DNA of 64,000 nucleotides from Pseudobdellovibrionaceae bacterium (GTDB lineage Bacteria; Bdellovibrionota; Bdellovibrionia; Bdellovibrionales; UBA1609), in contig CP060220.1 of NCBI GenBank assembly GCA_023898385.1, forward strand, positions 682,001 through 746,000. Reading direction: 5' to 3'. The notes beneath the pieces were generated by a model. It saw nothing but the letters and a program-made list of their open reading frames with translations. It did no database searches and had not been told where the DNA came from. Below, piece after piece: positions 41,825-50,883 of the stretch. A program made the position numbers and the translations under genes. Within the stretch, counting starts at the first letter, position 1. Each line of letters begins with the position of its first letter.

Positions 41825-42907
41825 TCAGGACCTTAGTCCGTGAGCGTGAGACTCCATTCCGCCCATCGCGGTCATCTCCATGAACTGAGATTTCTCGCGA
41901 ATTTCTTCTATGGAAAGTGCATTCACATAGCTCATACCACTACGAAGGCCGCCGGCGAGTTCATTTACCACATCATCCACATGACCCTTAATTGGGACAA
42001 AGGTGGCTTCGCCTTCTGGAGCCATGCCTTCGGGCACCTCACCACGCCATGATACTTGCGCCGCCTTAGAGGCCATGCCTCGGTACTGTTTCATGCCTTT
42101 TCGAATGGGTCCTGGAGTTTCAATGGTGCCAGACAGGAGCGAGCCAAGCATGACAACGTCAGCGCCCGCAGCCAAAGCTTTCATCACATCGCCAGAAGCC
42201 TTAATGCCGCCGTCAGCGATGATCGGCACGCCAGATTGCCGAGCGGCTTCTGCGCATGTGGCAATGGCTGTGAGTTGAGGCACCCCGCAGCCCGTGATCA
42301 CTCGGGTTGTGCACATGGAGCCCGGGCCAATGCCCACTTTCACTGCGTCGGCACCAGCCTCGGCAAGGTCAATAACCCCTTGGGGAGTGGCCACATTGCC
42401 GGCAATGATTTCTATTTGTGAGAATGTGTCTTTGAGCCATTTCATAGTTTCCATCATGGCCACCGAATGACCGTGGGCAATATCAATGGTGATCACTTCG
42501 GCGCCGGCTTCAATCACGGCTTTGGCGCGTTCTTTAAAGTCTTGATTGACTCCAATGGAGGCAGCCACAAAGGGTGCTCCTGAGGCCACCACCTGTCGCA
42601 CCTGCTCAGCTTGTTCTTCGATAGGTAAGAAGCGGTGTAAAATGCCAAGGCCACCGAGGCGAGCCATGCCTTTGGCCATTTCAGCTTCGGTCACGGTGTC
42701 CATGTTGGCGCTCACAAAGGGTAAGTCGAGAGTGCGTTTTTTAGTGATCTGCGAGGTGAGTTGGGGCTGTCGGCGTGAGCGCACATCAGATTTTGCAGGG
42801 ACAATGAGAACGTCGTCAAAAGTAAGGCCACGGCCACGGGACTTAATGTCTTGCCAGCTAAAAGTTAGTTCCACCAGGGACTCCATGGAAAAAGGATTGT
42901 AGGACAA
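41825..42907 (-). CDS. IMP dehydrogenase/GMP reductase-family enzyme lacking CBS domains
   Basis: The 360-residue TIM-barrel enzyme has GLTFDDVLIVPAKS at the start, the catalytic loop GIGPGSMCTTRVITGCGVPQ (Cys about 201) and GGIKASGDVMKALAAGADVVMLGSLL. It lacks the CBS pair of bacterial GuaB; its length matches GMP reductase. The AHGHS motif is IMPDH-like while the C-terminal GGLRSGMSYVNA is common to both. I therefore leave GuaB versus GuaC open. A second ATG is seven codons downstream. A dyad lies about 50 bases upstream. Confidence 0.8.
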   Translation of the reverse strand: MSYNPFSMESLVELTFSWQDIKSRGRGLTFDDVLIVPAKSDVRSRRQPQLTSQITKKRTLDLPFVSANMDTVTEAEMAKGMARLGGLGILHRFLPIEEQAEQVRQVVASGAPFVAASIGVNQDFKERAKAVIEAGAEVITIDIAHGHSVAMMETMKWLKDTFSQIEIIAGNVATPQGVIDLAEAGADAVKVGIGPGSMCTTRVITGCGVPQLTAIATCAEAARQSGVPIIADGGIKASGDVMKALAAGADVVMLGSLLSGTIETPGPIRKGMKQYRGMASKAAQVSWRGEVPEGMAPEGEATFVPIKGHVDDVVNELAGGLRSGMSYVNALSIEEIREKSQFMEMTAMGGMESHAHGLRS

Positions 42908-42956
42908 ACTTCGACACCCTATTCCAAAAGAATGGAAATGGCAAGTTAACTCCCCG

Positions 42957-42977
42957 CAGAGATTGACAGAATCTCTG
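42957..42977. promoter_or_regulatory. Inverted repeat CAGAGATT-N5-AATCTCTG
   Basis: Perfect 8-base arms lie between the divergent purine enzyme gene and tRNA-Leu. They overlap a TTGACA hexamer pointing to the tRNA. It may be an operator or part of the tRNA promoter region. Confidence 0.4.
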
Positions 42978-43024
42978 GTTCGGGCGATGGGTTACAGTTC
43001 GTTTAAGATGAGAAAGCCCTCGAT

Positions 43025-43113
43025 GCCCGAGTGGCGAAATTGGTAGACGCACAGGACTTAAAATCCTGGGTCCCTTACCGGACGTGCCAGTTCAAGTCTG
43101 GCCTCGGGCACCA
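43025..43113 (+). tRNA. tRNA-Leu(UAA)
   Basis: Full 89-base class II tRNA: GCCCGAG pairs with CTCGGGC, the anticodon stem CAGGA/TCCTG has loop CTTAAAA (anticodon TAA), a long variable arm follows, and CCA is encoded. The last 25 bases are the attachment core of the element that follows. Confidence 0.96.
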
Positions 43114-44658
43114 TTTATCATTTTCTTTCATTTCAACCAATACAGCAAAAGGCTTTTTCAAGTTAAATTGAATATTTAGCCCATCTAAAATCGGGTTAGA
43201 AAGTAGTTTATCTAACAGATTTCGTCTTTCTTCAGGGGCACCATCTTTCCATAGTGATTTTGCCGACTTACCCAGTTCTAAAACAGTTTTAGCCGTTTCC
43301 ATTACGGCAGAAGTTAAACCCTTTTGCAGAGTTTCTAATTGGTCAGTTAGGCCTTCACGGTTTGAACGAATACGGGCTAATTGTTTCTCAAAATCCGCTT
43401 GCCCTACATTGCCCTGTAATCGCAAATCAAAGAGTTTATCTTCGTGCCCTTGTAGTTCTTGCTCTCTGGCTTTGAACTCGGCTATTTGGGCTTCTGTGGC
43501 TCTGTGAGCCTTCTTTTCAGTGGCATTAAGAGCATCGGCAATGGCTTCAGCAAAATCATCGCTAATATTAATTTTTTCAAGCATAGGTTCAAACTGTGCC
43601 CAAATATTTTCATTTTTAATATTAACTAACTTTTCGTGTTCTCTTTTTCCATTGGTGCAACGGTAATAATGATAAGTTTTAGTTTCACCCGTGCTTTTAA
43701 TTTTTTTCTCTTTTGGGTCATAAATAACACGGCAACCGCAAGAGCATTTTAACCAACCGTCAGTAAGCACGGTGTATTCACTATCAAAATGCCGTTTCGT
43801 AAATCCCCATTGACCACTTAATTCATCAACTTTTTTAAGCCACTCTTTTGGTATAAAAATCTCGTGGTTCCCGTCATAAAGTTTTTCATTCCATAAAAAC
43901 TTGCCACGATAAAACGGATTATTAAGCCTTCTTTCAATGGTGTTTTTACGATATTGAATGGCTTTTTTTCCTGTAATTAGTCCTTCTTCTAAAATTGTTT
44001 CCCTGATTTTTTCATAAGAAAGGCCTTTGGATCTTAACTCATACTCACGAAGAACAATTTTTCTATTATTAATATTTGGATCAACGGCAATGGTTCCGCC
44101 ACGATTTTTAACTCTTCCTGTAAGTGGATCAATAGCCTTTTGGCAAATATAACCCAATGGGGGACGGCTATTTGGCCACCAACCAGTTTCAGCCTTGGCG
44201 GTCATTGCCTCACTCACTCTTGTTGTTAAGTTTCGTGAATAGTGCCGTGCCATTACCGCATTAAAATCACGGGTTAAAAAATCAGCATCGGGACTATCTT
44301 GATGAATGATTTTTCTATCACTCACATAATGAATATTAAAAAGTCCATCTAAAACACATTCTTCATTTTCAGCCACATCTTTAAGATTTCGGGCCTCACG
44401 ATCTTGCATATAAAACAAAACATTGCCGTGCTTTTGTTTTTTAATAAAGGCCATTGCTTCGTGATATTGCTTTCGGCTTTCGCTTCGTTTGGCACTTTCC
44501 GTGATCACGAAAACTTTAATAAGTTTAAAACCCTTTTCTTCGCAATATTCACGGCATTTCGTTTCTTGGACTTCGTGAGAAATCCCATCTTTTTGACGAC
44601 CGCTACTAACCCGTAAAATTGCTACGGCATTTTTATTTTTATAATTGATTGTTTCCAT
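43075..44658 (-). CDS. Large serine recombinase of the tRNA-Leu element
   Basis: The 527-residue enzyme begins VAILRVSSGRQKDG, placing the catalytic Ser at 18. It contains a recombinase domain with PPLGY, the zinc ribbon CSCGC...YYRC (about 313-340) and a coiled coil (about 390-450). It should catalyse integration and excision. Its last codons read WCPRPDLNWHVR, antisense through tRNA-Leu: the frame crosses the attachment core (43089-43113) and ends 14 bases beyond. In the excised circle the reading frame would continue for about 24 other residues. Identity is sure. Confidence 0.94.
   Translation of the reverse strand: METINYKNKNAVAILRVSSGRQKDGISHEVQETKCREYCEEKGFKLIKVFVITESAKRSESRKQYHEAMAFIKKQKHGNVLFYMQDREARNLKDVAENEECVLDGLFNIHYVSDRKIIHQDSPDADFLTRDFNAVMARHYSRNLTTRVSEAMTAKAETGWWPNSRPPLGYICQKAIDPLTGRVKNRGGTIAVDPNINNRKIVLREYELRSKGLSYEKIRETILEEGLITGKKAIQYRKNTIERRLNNPFYRGKFLWNEKLYDGNHEIFIPKEWLKKVDELSGQWGFTKRHFDSEYTVLTDGWLKCSCGCRVIYDPKEKKIKSTGETKTYHYYRCTNGKREHEKLVNIKNENIWAQFEPMLEKINISDDFAEAIADALNATEKKAHRATEAQIAEFKAREQELQGHEDKLFDLRLQGNVGQADFEKQLARIRSNREGLTDQLETLQKGLTSAVMETAKTVLELGKSAKSLWKDGAPEERRNLLDKLLSNPILDGLNIQFNLKKPFAVLVEMKENDKWCPRPDLNWHVR
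43089..43113 (+). repeat. Left attachment repeat (in tRNA-Leu)
   Basis: Twenty-five bases from AGTTCAAG to GGGCACCA are identical to 52625-52649. They form the T-arm and acceptor end of the tRNA. Confidence 0.9.
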
Positions 44659-44728
44659 AAAAAATCCTTTCTATTTTTAATATTTATTCGTTTATTTGTG
44701 TAGTTATTTCGGGTTCTAAACCGTCCAT

Positions 44729-44923
44729 TTAGGCGGTTTTTTTGTCCCTTAATTTTATCAAATCTCTGTATATTTCAATAACTTCGGCAAACTCACTTTC
44801 GGTTAAAGTGGTGGTTGTGCCATCACGATTTTTAAAGGTTCGTGTTTTGATTTTGACCTGTTCAGTCTCTTGGCTCTCTTTAATTAAATCAGGCTTGGCC
44901 GTGCCGTCTGTATTGGGTTTCAT
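44729..44923 (-). CDS. Small hypothetical protein
   Basis: Start at ATG 44923 is preferred over 44935 because GTGGTGG lies just before it. The 64-residue product has a Thr-rich middle and a C-terminal helix (ESEFAEVIEIYRDLIKLRDKK). It sits just before the recombinase in the same direction and may be a directionality or accessory factor. No family is recognised. Confidence 0.5.
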   Translation of the reverse strand: MKPNTDGTAKPDLIKESQETEQVKIKTRTFKNRDGTTTTLTESEFAEVIEIYRDLIKLRDKKTA

Positions 44924-45045
44924 TTTTACCACCACTAATCAGGGATTTCGTAAGGCAATCCCAGAGCCCGTTATTAATTACTAATTAAAAAGCATTATCC
45001 GTCCTTGGTTCCCACCAAAAAAATCCGTTTTCTTGGTGGGAAAAA

Positions 45046-45840
45046 TTAAGCAATTTCGTCCGTGACAAATTCATCAGGCAAAAAGAAAATGTCGCCAACA
45101 AGGCATACCCTTGCCTTTTCCACTAATTTTTCAATAGTGGTTTTAAATTCACCCAATTCCATCCCACACTCTTGGGCTAAAAATTTTTGATTATAAATTC
45201 CAGAGCAATAACTTTCTGTTTTACTTAAAAGAAATTGATAAACACGGTTTTCTCTTTCAATGACCCTTTTCGGGTGTCTTTTGAGTTCTATTATTTTTTT
45301 CTTTTCAACACTTTCTAATTTCAGTTCAATAAAAGTATTTATTAATTTTTCTTTTAATAAAAGTTCCTGTTCTGGGTCTAAACTTTGAGTATCAGGAATT
45401 AGATCACGGAAAGTATCACCATCATTATTAATGGTGTTATCGTAAGAAACCGTTTTTTTAAATTGTAAGGCTCTATTGCTATTTGGGTTTTTGTGGCCTT
45501 TTTCAAGTTGTAGCCAATCATTCAAAAGGAAAGAAGCATCGTTAAGATGACCGTTTTTAGTATTGCCATTATTGATTTTTTTAATAGCGGACTCACAAGC
45601 CCAATTAGCAAATTCAGGGACTTTATCTGGGTTTACCATTCCTGATGAGATGGCTACATTAAAACAAACAGTATATAGGGTGTTAGTATCCAGCCAACGG
45701 AGTTTTCTTTCGTGTTTAAAGAAATAAAATCCAGGATACTTTGGATCTTTCCACCCAACGGTTTTTAGACCTTTTGGTTTCTTTGATTTAGGGTTGAGAG
45801 ATTTGGATTTTGGGGTTTGGTTTTTACTTGTCTTCTTCAT
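45046..45840 (-). CDS. Hypothetical basic protein of the element
   Basis: The 264-residue protein has a Lys- and Pro-rich start (first 30 residues), an N-terminal domain with WACESAIKKINNG and a C-terminal helical part with LLLKEKLINTFIELKLESVEKKKIIELKRHPKRVI that resembles sigma-like or HTH regulators in its helix pattern (LAQECGMELGEFKTTIEKL). No signal peptide is present. A DNA-binding role is plausible. It is divergent from the replication genes, over a gap that looks like an origin. Confidence 0.6.
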   Translation of the reverse strand: MKKTSKNQTPKSKSLNPKSKKPKGLKTVGWKDPKYPGFYFFKHERKLRWLDTNTLYTVCFNVAISSGMVNPDKVPEFANWACESAIKKINNGNTKNGHLNDASFLLNDWLQLEKGHKNPNSNRALQFKKTVSYDNTINNDGDTFRDLIPDTQSLDPEQELLLKEKLINTFIELKLESVEKKKIIELKRHPKRVIERENRVYQFLLSKTESYCSGIYNQKFLAQECGMELGEFKTTIEKLVEKARVCLVGDIFFLPDEFVTDEIA

Positions 45841-46210
45841 GTTGATATTTATTACATCAACTCATTTTGGACAAGTTTTTTTAATTAATAATTTTTAATA
45901 AACAGTCTAACTATATGTATTCACCATCTTTTTTTATACCCAAAAAAGTGAAAAAATAATTTTTAATACAGCATTTTTTTATTAATTTTTAGTTTAATTG
46001 CAGAAACCGAAGCAAGCCGAAGCCGTAGAGCGAAGGCGAAGTCTTCGGTGTCTGCCAGTATTCTATAAGGGCAGACATTAATACCCTGTATGCGGATCTA
46101 AACACCTTCGGGAAAGTACATTTTTAATCTTCCATTTATTTTTAGCGATGATTTTTGATGGTCAAAAATCACGATTAATAAAAACCGCCGAAAGGCAAAG
46201 GAAGGTAAAA
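45841..46210. other. Candidate replication or transfer origin region
   Basis: The first half is very AT-rich (TTAATTAATAATTTTTAATAA). It is followed by GC-richer sequence with short CGAAG repeats (46007-46047). A hairpin with 7-base arms GTCTGCC/GGCAGAC (46050-46056 and 46070-46076) and a 13-base loop TATTCTATAAGG lies just after it. AT-rich tract, repeats and a hairpin beside Rep-like genes are typical for double-strand origins or oriT. No nick consensus is established. Confidence 0.45.
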
Positions 46211-46498
46211 ATGCAAACATTCATTCTAACAAAGGTACATTCGTGTTCAGCGAATAACGAGCCAAAGGATTTAGCCAAGGGGCTTAATTTTATCGTGGTG
46301 GTAGAAACCACGAAAAGAATTGGCGATTTAGTGGTGCCAGATTTTATTAAAACAAAATCGGCCATTAAAGTAGATCCAAGCCCAGAGCCTCAATTATTAG
46401 AAGTAGAAGTTTTTAATATTAACGGTCAGGGAGGGGCACGGGTTCAAACCTATTACAGAATTATCCGTAAAGCCGAACTTGCAGGAGGGAAAAAATAA
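46211..46498 (+). CDS. Hypothetical protein at the head of the replication operon
   Basis: ATG 46211 is used because GGAAGG precedes it; the longer frame from 46148 lacks a ribosome site. The 95-residue product is strand-rich (TFILTKVHSC; LNFIVVVETTKRIG; YYRIIRKAEL), compatible with a small OB-like or ssDNA-binding fold. It overlaps the FtsK-like gene by one base, so they are co-translated. An ssDNA-binding role at a rolling-circle origin is a guess. Confidence 0.6.
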   Translation: MQTFILTKVHSCSANNEPKDLAKGLNFIVVVETTKRIGDLVVPDFIKTKSAIKVDPSPEPQLLEVEVFNINGQGGARVQTYYRIIRKAELAGGKK

Positions 46499-47778
46499 TG
46501 AAACCCCTCTTGCTTGAATTATTAAAAAACAAGGAAGCCTTTATCACTCTTTCAGGAGTGGTAGGGGCAACCCTGCTTTATATTTTCTTAAAAATCTATA
46601 AAGCCAGAAAGTACCACCTAAAAGATTTAAAGGCCCTTGGGTTTTATCAAGACGAAACCAAAGAAGTTAGAAACGAAAAAACGGGATTAAAAGAACGGCG
46701 GATCAGTTCAAAAATTAAAATCTACTGGCGAGGGAATAAATTAATCTTTGCAAGATATAACAGGGCCTATGGCTTAAAAAACTTTGAAGCCCTACGGGGA
46801 AACCTTGAAACCCTTTTTAATATTAAAATTGAATTGATCACCTTTGAAAAGCAGTGGTTTTCTTCACAGCCTAAAATCATTCTTCACTGTGAAGCCTTCC
46901 CGAAAAAGTTTTTAATCAGCGATCGGCCTAAATTAAAAGTGGGACAATTATTTTTAGGAATTGATGCCTTATTAAAACCTGTGATCTTGGAGGCCATAGA
47001 ACACTTTGAAAATACATTATTAATTTTAGCCCCGAAAGGAAGTGGCAAAAGTTGGCTCATCATTTCGTTAATAATTTCTTTTTTTGAAACACTACGGGAA
47101 AACAACCGAACAGACGAATATGAATTAATAATTGCCGACAATAAAGGGACGGACTTTATTGGGGTCATTGAGCAGTTTAACGGCTCTTATTATCAACCCT
47201 TCCAACTTGATGAACTTCGGGAACTGGTAGGCCGTTTAAAGGGGCATAAAGCGGAAATTGAAGCGACCCTTGCCTATTTGAAAGCCAATAAGATCAGTCC
47301 CCGAACTTGGGACGAAATTAGGAACGGAAAAATTAATTTTCCAGTGCCTAAAAAATTATTTTTAATATTAGACGAAATGAAGGCTTACTTTGGATCTGGC
47401 AAAGAAGTACCGAAACTTTCTAAAAATCCTACTGACGACGAATTAGCCCGAAAAGAAAAATATGATTTAATTCAGGAGTTTGGCCATCTTATTAATTTCT
47501 TTGCGGAGCAATGTAGAAATACAGGCCTAATATTAGTGGCCAGTAGTCAATCACCTAACAAGGGAGATTATGATTTCCCAGATTTTATTAATTTTAATAT
47601 TTTAGTACTCGGTCAAACCAATGCACAGCAATCCATTCAACTTATTGGGGACACAAGCCTTAATGATAATTCTTTAACTCGTGGCAAGTTCGTCATTCGT
47701 GATGAAATCGGCACCCGTAGATTTTTAGCCCCTATTCCTACTCAATCACAGGGGGCAAAAGATGGCGGTTCTAAATAG
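46498..47778 (+). CDS. FtsK/HerA-type ATPase
   Basis: The 426-residue protein has one membrane helix (about residues 16-34), Walker A APKGSGKSW (about 177-185), Walker B KLFLILDEMKAYF (about 287-299) and the region FFAEQCRNTGLILVASSQSPNKGDY typical of FtsK/HerA coupling proteins. Residues 35-170 are a cytoplasmic adaptor-like domain. It should move DNA, as ConQ or the TraB of AICE elements do. Its end overlaps the Rep-like gene by 17 bases. Confidence 0.85.
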   Translation: MKPLLLELLKNKEAFITLSGVVGATLLYIFLKIYKARKYHLKDLKALGFYQDETKEVRNEKTGLKERRISSKIKIYWRGNKLIFARYNRAYGLKNFEALRGNLETLFNIKIELITFEKQWFSSQPKIILHCEAFPKKFLISDRPKLKVGQLFLGIDALLKPVILEAIEHFENTLLILAPKGSGKSWLIISLIISFFETLRENNRTDEYELIIADNKGTDFIGVIEQFNGSYYQPFQLDELRELVGRLKGHKAEIEATLAYLKANKISPRTWDEIRNGKINFPVPKKLFLILDEMKAYFGSGKEVPKLSKNPTDDELARKEKYDLIQEFGHLINFFAEQCRNTGLILVASSQSPNKGDYDFPDFINFNILVLGQTNAQQSIQLIGDTSLNDNSLTRGKFVIRDEIGTRRFLAPIPTQSQGAKDGGSK

Positions 47779-48652
47779 GGTTTTCTGTGGCCTTGATACG
47801 ATCCATATCACGATCACTCGTCCCCGTAGTGTTATAGCCTTTTATGGGGAAAGCCCAGAGCCTACGGATAAACTCTTTTATGGGGTTTTAGATATTCTTT
47901 TAGGTAAAAACTTTGTGGTGATGGGCGGTTCTAAAAAGTTTGTTAATAATGGATCAGAGTATATTCAAAGCAACCCGAAAGAAATATTAATTCAACTTCG
48001 TTCGGCCCATTTGATGAAGTACGGAAGATCCAAGGTTAATGCGATTATTAATTTTCTACACGAAAACGAAGTAAAGCCCAAAGCCAAAAGAAACCGTAAG
48101 AAAGATGCACCTAAAACCGAAAGGCCATTATATTTTTATCAAATTACGAGATTTGATGCCACTTGCGATTATGAAACTAATTTTGATCTGGTTAAAATAT
48201 TAAGCGAGAAAATTGGCTACACCCGATTTTTTACAGGCATATCAAAAGGCTATTCATACCGAGTTATTCACGAGAATAAGCGACTACCTGACGGCAAGCG
48301 AGATCATAAGATTAAAGAAATCAAAGTTTTTAATAAAGGGTGGGAACTTGCGATTTATAATAAGAAGTTGGAGGTTGCGGAACAGGCCACCGCAGAGAAA
48401 TTAAGCCTTTACCCCGAAGTATATCGGGAGATTTTAATAAATCCAAACCGCCAATTATTTCGGGTTGAACTTCGTCTTTTTCGCTCTCGTAGTGTTTCTT
48501 TAAATGATTTTAATACCGATCAACTTTTTGAAGCCGTCAAAACGGAATTAATAAAGTTCGGTAAGACTGTTCAATTATTAAAAATCAAAAATAAAAAATC
48601 TGTTGAAAGTTTGCTATTTTCTAAACTTTTTGATTTTTCGGCTTCCATTTAA
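47762..48652 (+). CDS. Rep_trans/NicK-like rolling-circle initiator
   Basis: The 296-residue protein shows strand motifs of rolling-circle Rep/relaxase proteins: VFCGLDTIHITI at the start, QITRFDATCDYET (about 127-139), LAIYNKKLEV (about 201-210) and FRVELRLFRSR (about 235-245). A Tyr lies in the YNK motif and the Arg-Glu strand is as in Rep_trans proteins. In ICEBs1 and AICE elements such a protein nicks the origin for replication and transfer. The exact catalytic Tyr is not proven. Its link with the FtsK-like gene strengthens the call. Confidence 0.72.
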   Translation: MAVLNRVFCGLDTIHITITRPRSVIAFYGESPEPTDKLFYGVLDILLGKNFVVMGGSKKFVNNGSEYIQSNPKEILIQLRSAHLMKYGRSKVNAIINFLHENEVKPKAKRNRKKDAPKTERPLYFYQITRFDATCDYETNFDLVKILSEKIGYTRFFTGISKGYSYRVIHENKRLPDGKRDHKIKEIKVFNKGWELAIYNKKLEVAEQATAEKLSLYPEVYREILINPNRQLFRVELRLFRSRSVSLNDFNTDQLFEAVKTELIKFGKTVQLLKIKNKKSVESLLFSKLFDFSASI

Positions 48653-48672
48653 AAATAGACAAGGAGTGATAT

Positions 48673-48909
48673 ATGGGAAACGATAATGTTTTAAGAAGTC
48701 TTGAAAAATTGGCCGAAACTTCAATGGCCCATCTAAATCAAGAAATTAAAAAAATGGACTGGGGCAAGAAATGGCAAACCCATTACCCTAAAACTGAACG
48801 AGCGACACAAGAAACTGAAGCACTTAAAAAACCTGAAGTGAAAGAAGCCTTAAAAGAGGTTTTTAATGAGCAGTCTTTATTATTAAAAAATCTGGGTGAG
48901 GTTGTCTAA
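48673..48909 (+). CDS. Small hypothetical protein
   Basis: The 78-residue product is charged and helical (LEKLAETSMAHLNQEIKKM; LKKPEVKEALKEVF), with no signal peptide. AAGGAG precedes the ATG. Its stop overlaps the next start by one base. It is in the replication operon and might assist the Rep-like protein. No family recognised. Confidence 0.6.
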   Translation: MGNDNVLRSLEKLAETSMAHLNQEIKKMDWGKKWQTHYPKTERATQETEALKKPEVKEALKEVFNEQSLLLKNLGEVV

Positions 48910-49424
48910 TGAAAGCCGTTAGAATTACCGAACTGGACGAGGTTAAAGATTTCCCCGTGGGCTATATTTTAAAATCCACCGAGTTTAAAGAAATGGTGGG
49001 TTGTTGCCCGAAAGCCTTTTTTAATTTTTTTGGTCTTCTGGGGATTATTGAAGAGTTAAACTCATCATTTTTACTCTGGCTAAAAGCCGAATTGCAAGAA
49101 AACGACGAAACACTCATCACACCACCACAGGGAATTAATAATTTTATTAAAAATCCTATTTTTAATAAATTGGATTGTGGCGGTGGTTATATCTACGATC
49201 AAACGGCCACCAACTTATTAAACCTTTTGGCCGATGGTTTTGTTATGCTTGTCTTTCTTATTCCGCAAGGATTAGAGAACCCAAGCCACTGTGAGGTATA
49301 TCACTGCAAAGATGGGCGGTTATTCTGCAATGGTGTAGAAATTGACGGCACAACTTTTAATAAAAAGATTTATTGCCACGAAAAAAATCAATACATTCTG
49401 GGAAGAAAAAAAGGCGAGGATTAA
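48909..49424 (+). CDS. Hypothetical protein
   Basis: The 171-residue product has mixed helix and strand, with a Cys-Cys pair (VGCCPKAFFNFF) and HCEVYHCKDGRLFCNG near residues 130-146. Four Cys and two His in the C-terminal half could bind a metal. It is the last gene of the replication operon and converges with the small gene at 49421 by four bases. No family recognised. Confidence 0.6.
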   Translation: MKAVRITELDEVKDFPVGYILKSTEFKEMVGCCPKAFFNFFGLLGIIEELNSSFLLWLKAELQENDETLITPPQGINNFIKNPIFNKLDCGGGYIYDQTATNLLNLLADGFVMLVFLIPQGLENPSHCEVYHCKDGRLFCNGVEIDGTTFNKKIYCHEKNQYILGRKKGED

Positions 49425-49603
49425 CCCTCGCCCTGACCTTCAAGAACTTTAAGAAGGTATTTAATATTAATACCAATGCAAGATCCTGCATTGAGATAAA
49501 CTAAAAGGCTACTACCATTCTTTGTTTTTCTCACTTTGTAGAAGGGCACGAAGGCCAAGCCTTTCTTAATTTCTGTTTGTTTTTGTTCTTTTACTTTTGC
49601 CAT
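49421..49603 (-). CDS. Small hypothetical protein
   Basis: The 60-residue product has a basic N-terminal part and strand-like middle (SSLLVYLNAGSCIGINIKYLLKVL). A ribosome site GAAGGAAG precedes the ATG (49603). It is similar in size to element-borne accessory proteins. The 242-base gap to the XRE gene at 49846 shows nothing recognisable beyond AT-rich sequence. Confidence 0.5.
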   Translation of the reverse strand: MAKVKEQKQTEIKKGLAFVPFYKVRKTKNGSSLLVYLNAGSCIGINIKYLLKVLEGQGEG

Positions 49604-49845
49604 AAAAACTTCCTTTCGTTTTTAGTTCCAACCCATTTTGGGGTTTTCGTAGAAACCTGAAACCCAAATGGTGTTGAGAACAATAAGAGCCGAAGCCGAG
49701 AAATTAATATTAAAAAGCCTATGAGTGGCGGAACCGATGACGGCTATTGCTGGCGGTGGTTTTGATAAACGAATAATCTAACAACGAGGCTGAAGGCCTT
49801 ATAGAAAGGATCAAATGGCAAAAGGAATATTAATAATGAACTTAA

Positions 49846-50139
49846 TTAATCAAAATTAAAAACTATTGAAATACCCATTATTTTACAGAGATAAAACAAA
49901 GTTGGCAGACTTGGGAACCGCCACCCTTGCTCTATGGATTGTAGGGTTAATACAGATATGTCCAATTTTTCGGCTAATTCTTCCTGAGTGAGTCCCATTT
50001 CTTTTCGGCGATTTTGAACCAAAAAAGAGATATTCCTTAGTTGAGCCTCAATACTTTTTCTATGTTTTACTGGTATTTTGTCCAGTCTTGATGTTTTTCC
50101 CACCAGACTATTTTGATTTTGTATTACTTTAAGTGACAC
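49846..50139 (-). CDS. XRE-family HTH regulator
   Basis: The 97-residue product has an N-terminal basic part and a C-terminal XRE domain: LTQEELAEKLDISVLTLQSIEQGWRFPS (about residues 53-80). It is likely the element's regulator or a controller of its cargo. It is divergent from the PEGA lipoprotein gene, over a 118-base promoter region. Family call is secure. Confidence 0.85.
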   Translation of the reverse strand: MSLKVIQNQNSLVGKTSRLDKIPVKHRKSIEAQLRNISFLVQNRRKEMGLTQEELAEKLDISVLTLQSIEQGWRFPSLPTLFYLCKIMGISIVFNFD

Positions 50140-50257
50140 TCACTCTAAGTAAGAGTTTTTTCCTCTTGCTTATAAACAATGAATAGTTACACTTTATTAA
50201 AAAGAATAATTAATATTCTGGCTTGCACCGCAAGATTAACAACTGGAGGGGTTAATA

Positions 50258-50656
50258 ATGAAAACTCGTATTTTAGGGATCGTATCAATAGTGTGTTTAG
50301 GACTATTCTTGGCTGGCTGTGCCTCAATTGTTGGAGGTACAAGTCAAACTGTCTCTATTAATTCAAATGTAAAAGGGGCTAATGTTATTGTTAATGGTGC
50401 AACCATAGGAACAACCCCCTATAATGGCCCTCTTAAAAGAGGAAAATCAACAACAGTAACCCTGCAAAAAGATGGCTATGAAACAAAAACAATTACACTA
50501 AACACTGAAATTGAATCAATTTTTTGGGGAAATATCATTATTGGCGGTGTGCTTGGATCAACGACAGACCTATCCACAGGTGCGATGTATAAATATGCCC
50601 CGGCGACCTTGCAGATTGATTTAGACAAGGCACAGGCTGAAAAAGCGGGAAACTAA
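50258..50656 (+). CDS. PEGA-domain lipoprotein
   Basis: The 132-residue protein has a lipoprotein signal with lipobox LAGC (Cys21) and a PEGA-type domain: GANVIVNGATIGTTPYNGPL followed by VTLQKDGYETKTITLNTE. PEGA domains are short Ig-like folds on surface proteins. A hydrophobic segment WGNIIIGGVLGS follows. It is the first of the cargo genes of the element. A ribosome site GGAGGGG precedes the ATG. Confidence 0.85.
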   Translation: MKTRILGIVSIVCLGLFLAGCASIVGGTSQTVSINSNVKGANVIVNGATIGTTPYNGPLKRGKSTTVTLQKDGYETKTITLNTEIESIFWGNIIIGGVLGSTTDLSTGAMYKYAPATLQIDLDKAQAEKAGN

Positions 50657-50712
50657 ATCAGGACTGTGCTTCTGGCTACTATTCCTTTTTCCTATTAAAT
50701 TATCATCATCTT

Positions 50713-50883
50713 ATGGGTGAAATTGCTGATGGAGATGGTCGGTTACTTCGCCATCTCTTGATGGCAAGGGAAAAAATCAGCAAACAGTCCGTAATAGATG
50801 ACTTAAAAAAAATATTAAAAGAGAACTACACCCCAGAAGACTTTTCGTGTTCAGCGAGTTTATTAATGGAGCCATCTAAATGA
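50713..50883 (+). CDS. Small gene coupled to the DUF4105 gene
   Basis: A frame of 56 codons starts at ATG 50713 and ends by overlapping the next ATG (ATGA). The product is charged and helical (LLRHLLMAREKISKQSVIDDLKKILKENY) with one Cys near the end. No clear ribosome site lies upstream, but the stop-start overlap and the frame length suggest a real gene. No family recognised. Confidence 0.5.
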   Translation: MGEIADGDGRLLRHLLMAREKISKQSVIDDLKKILKENYTPEDFSCSASLLMEPSK

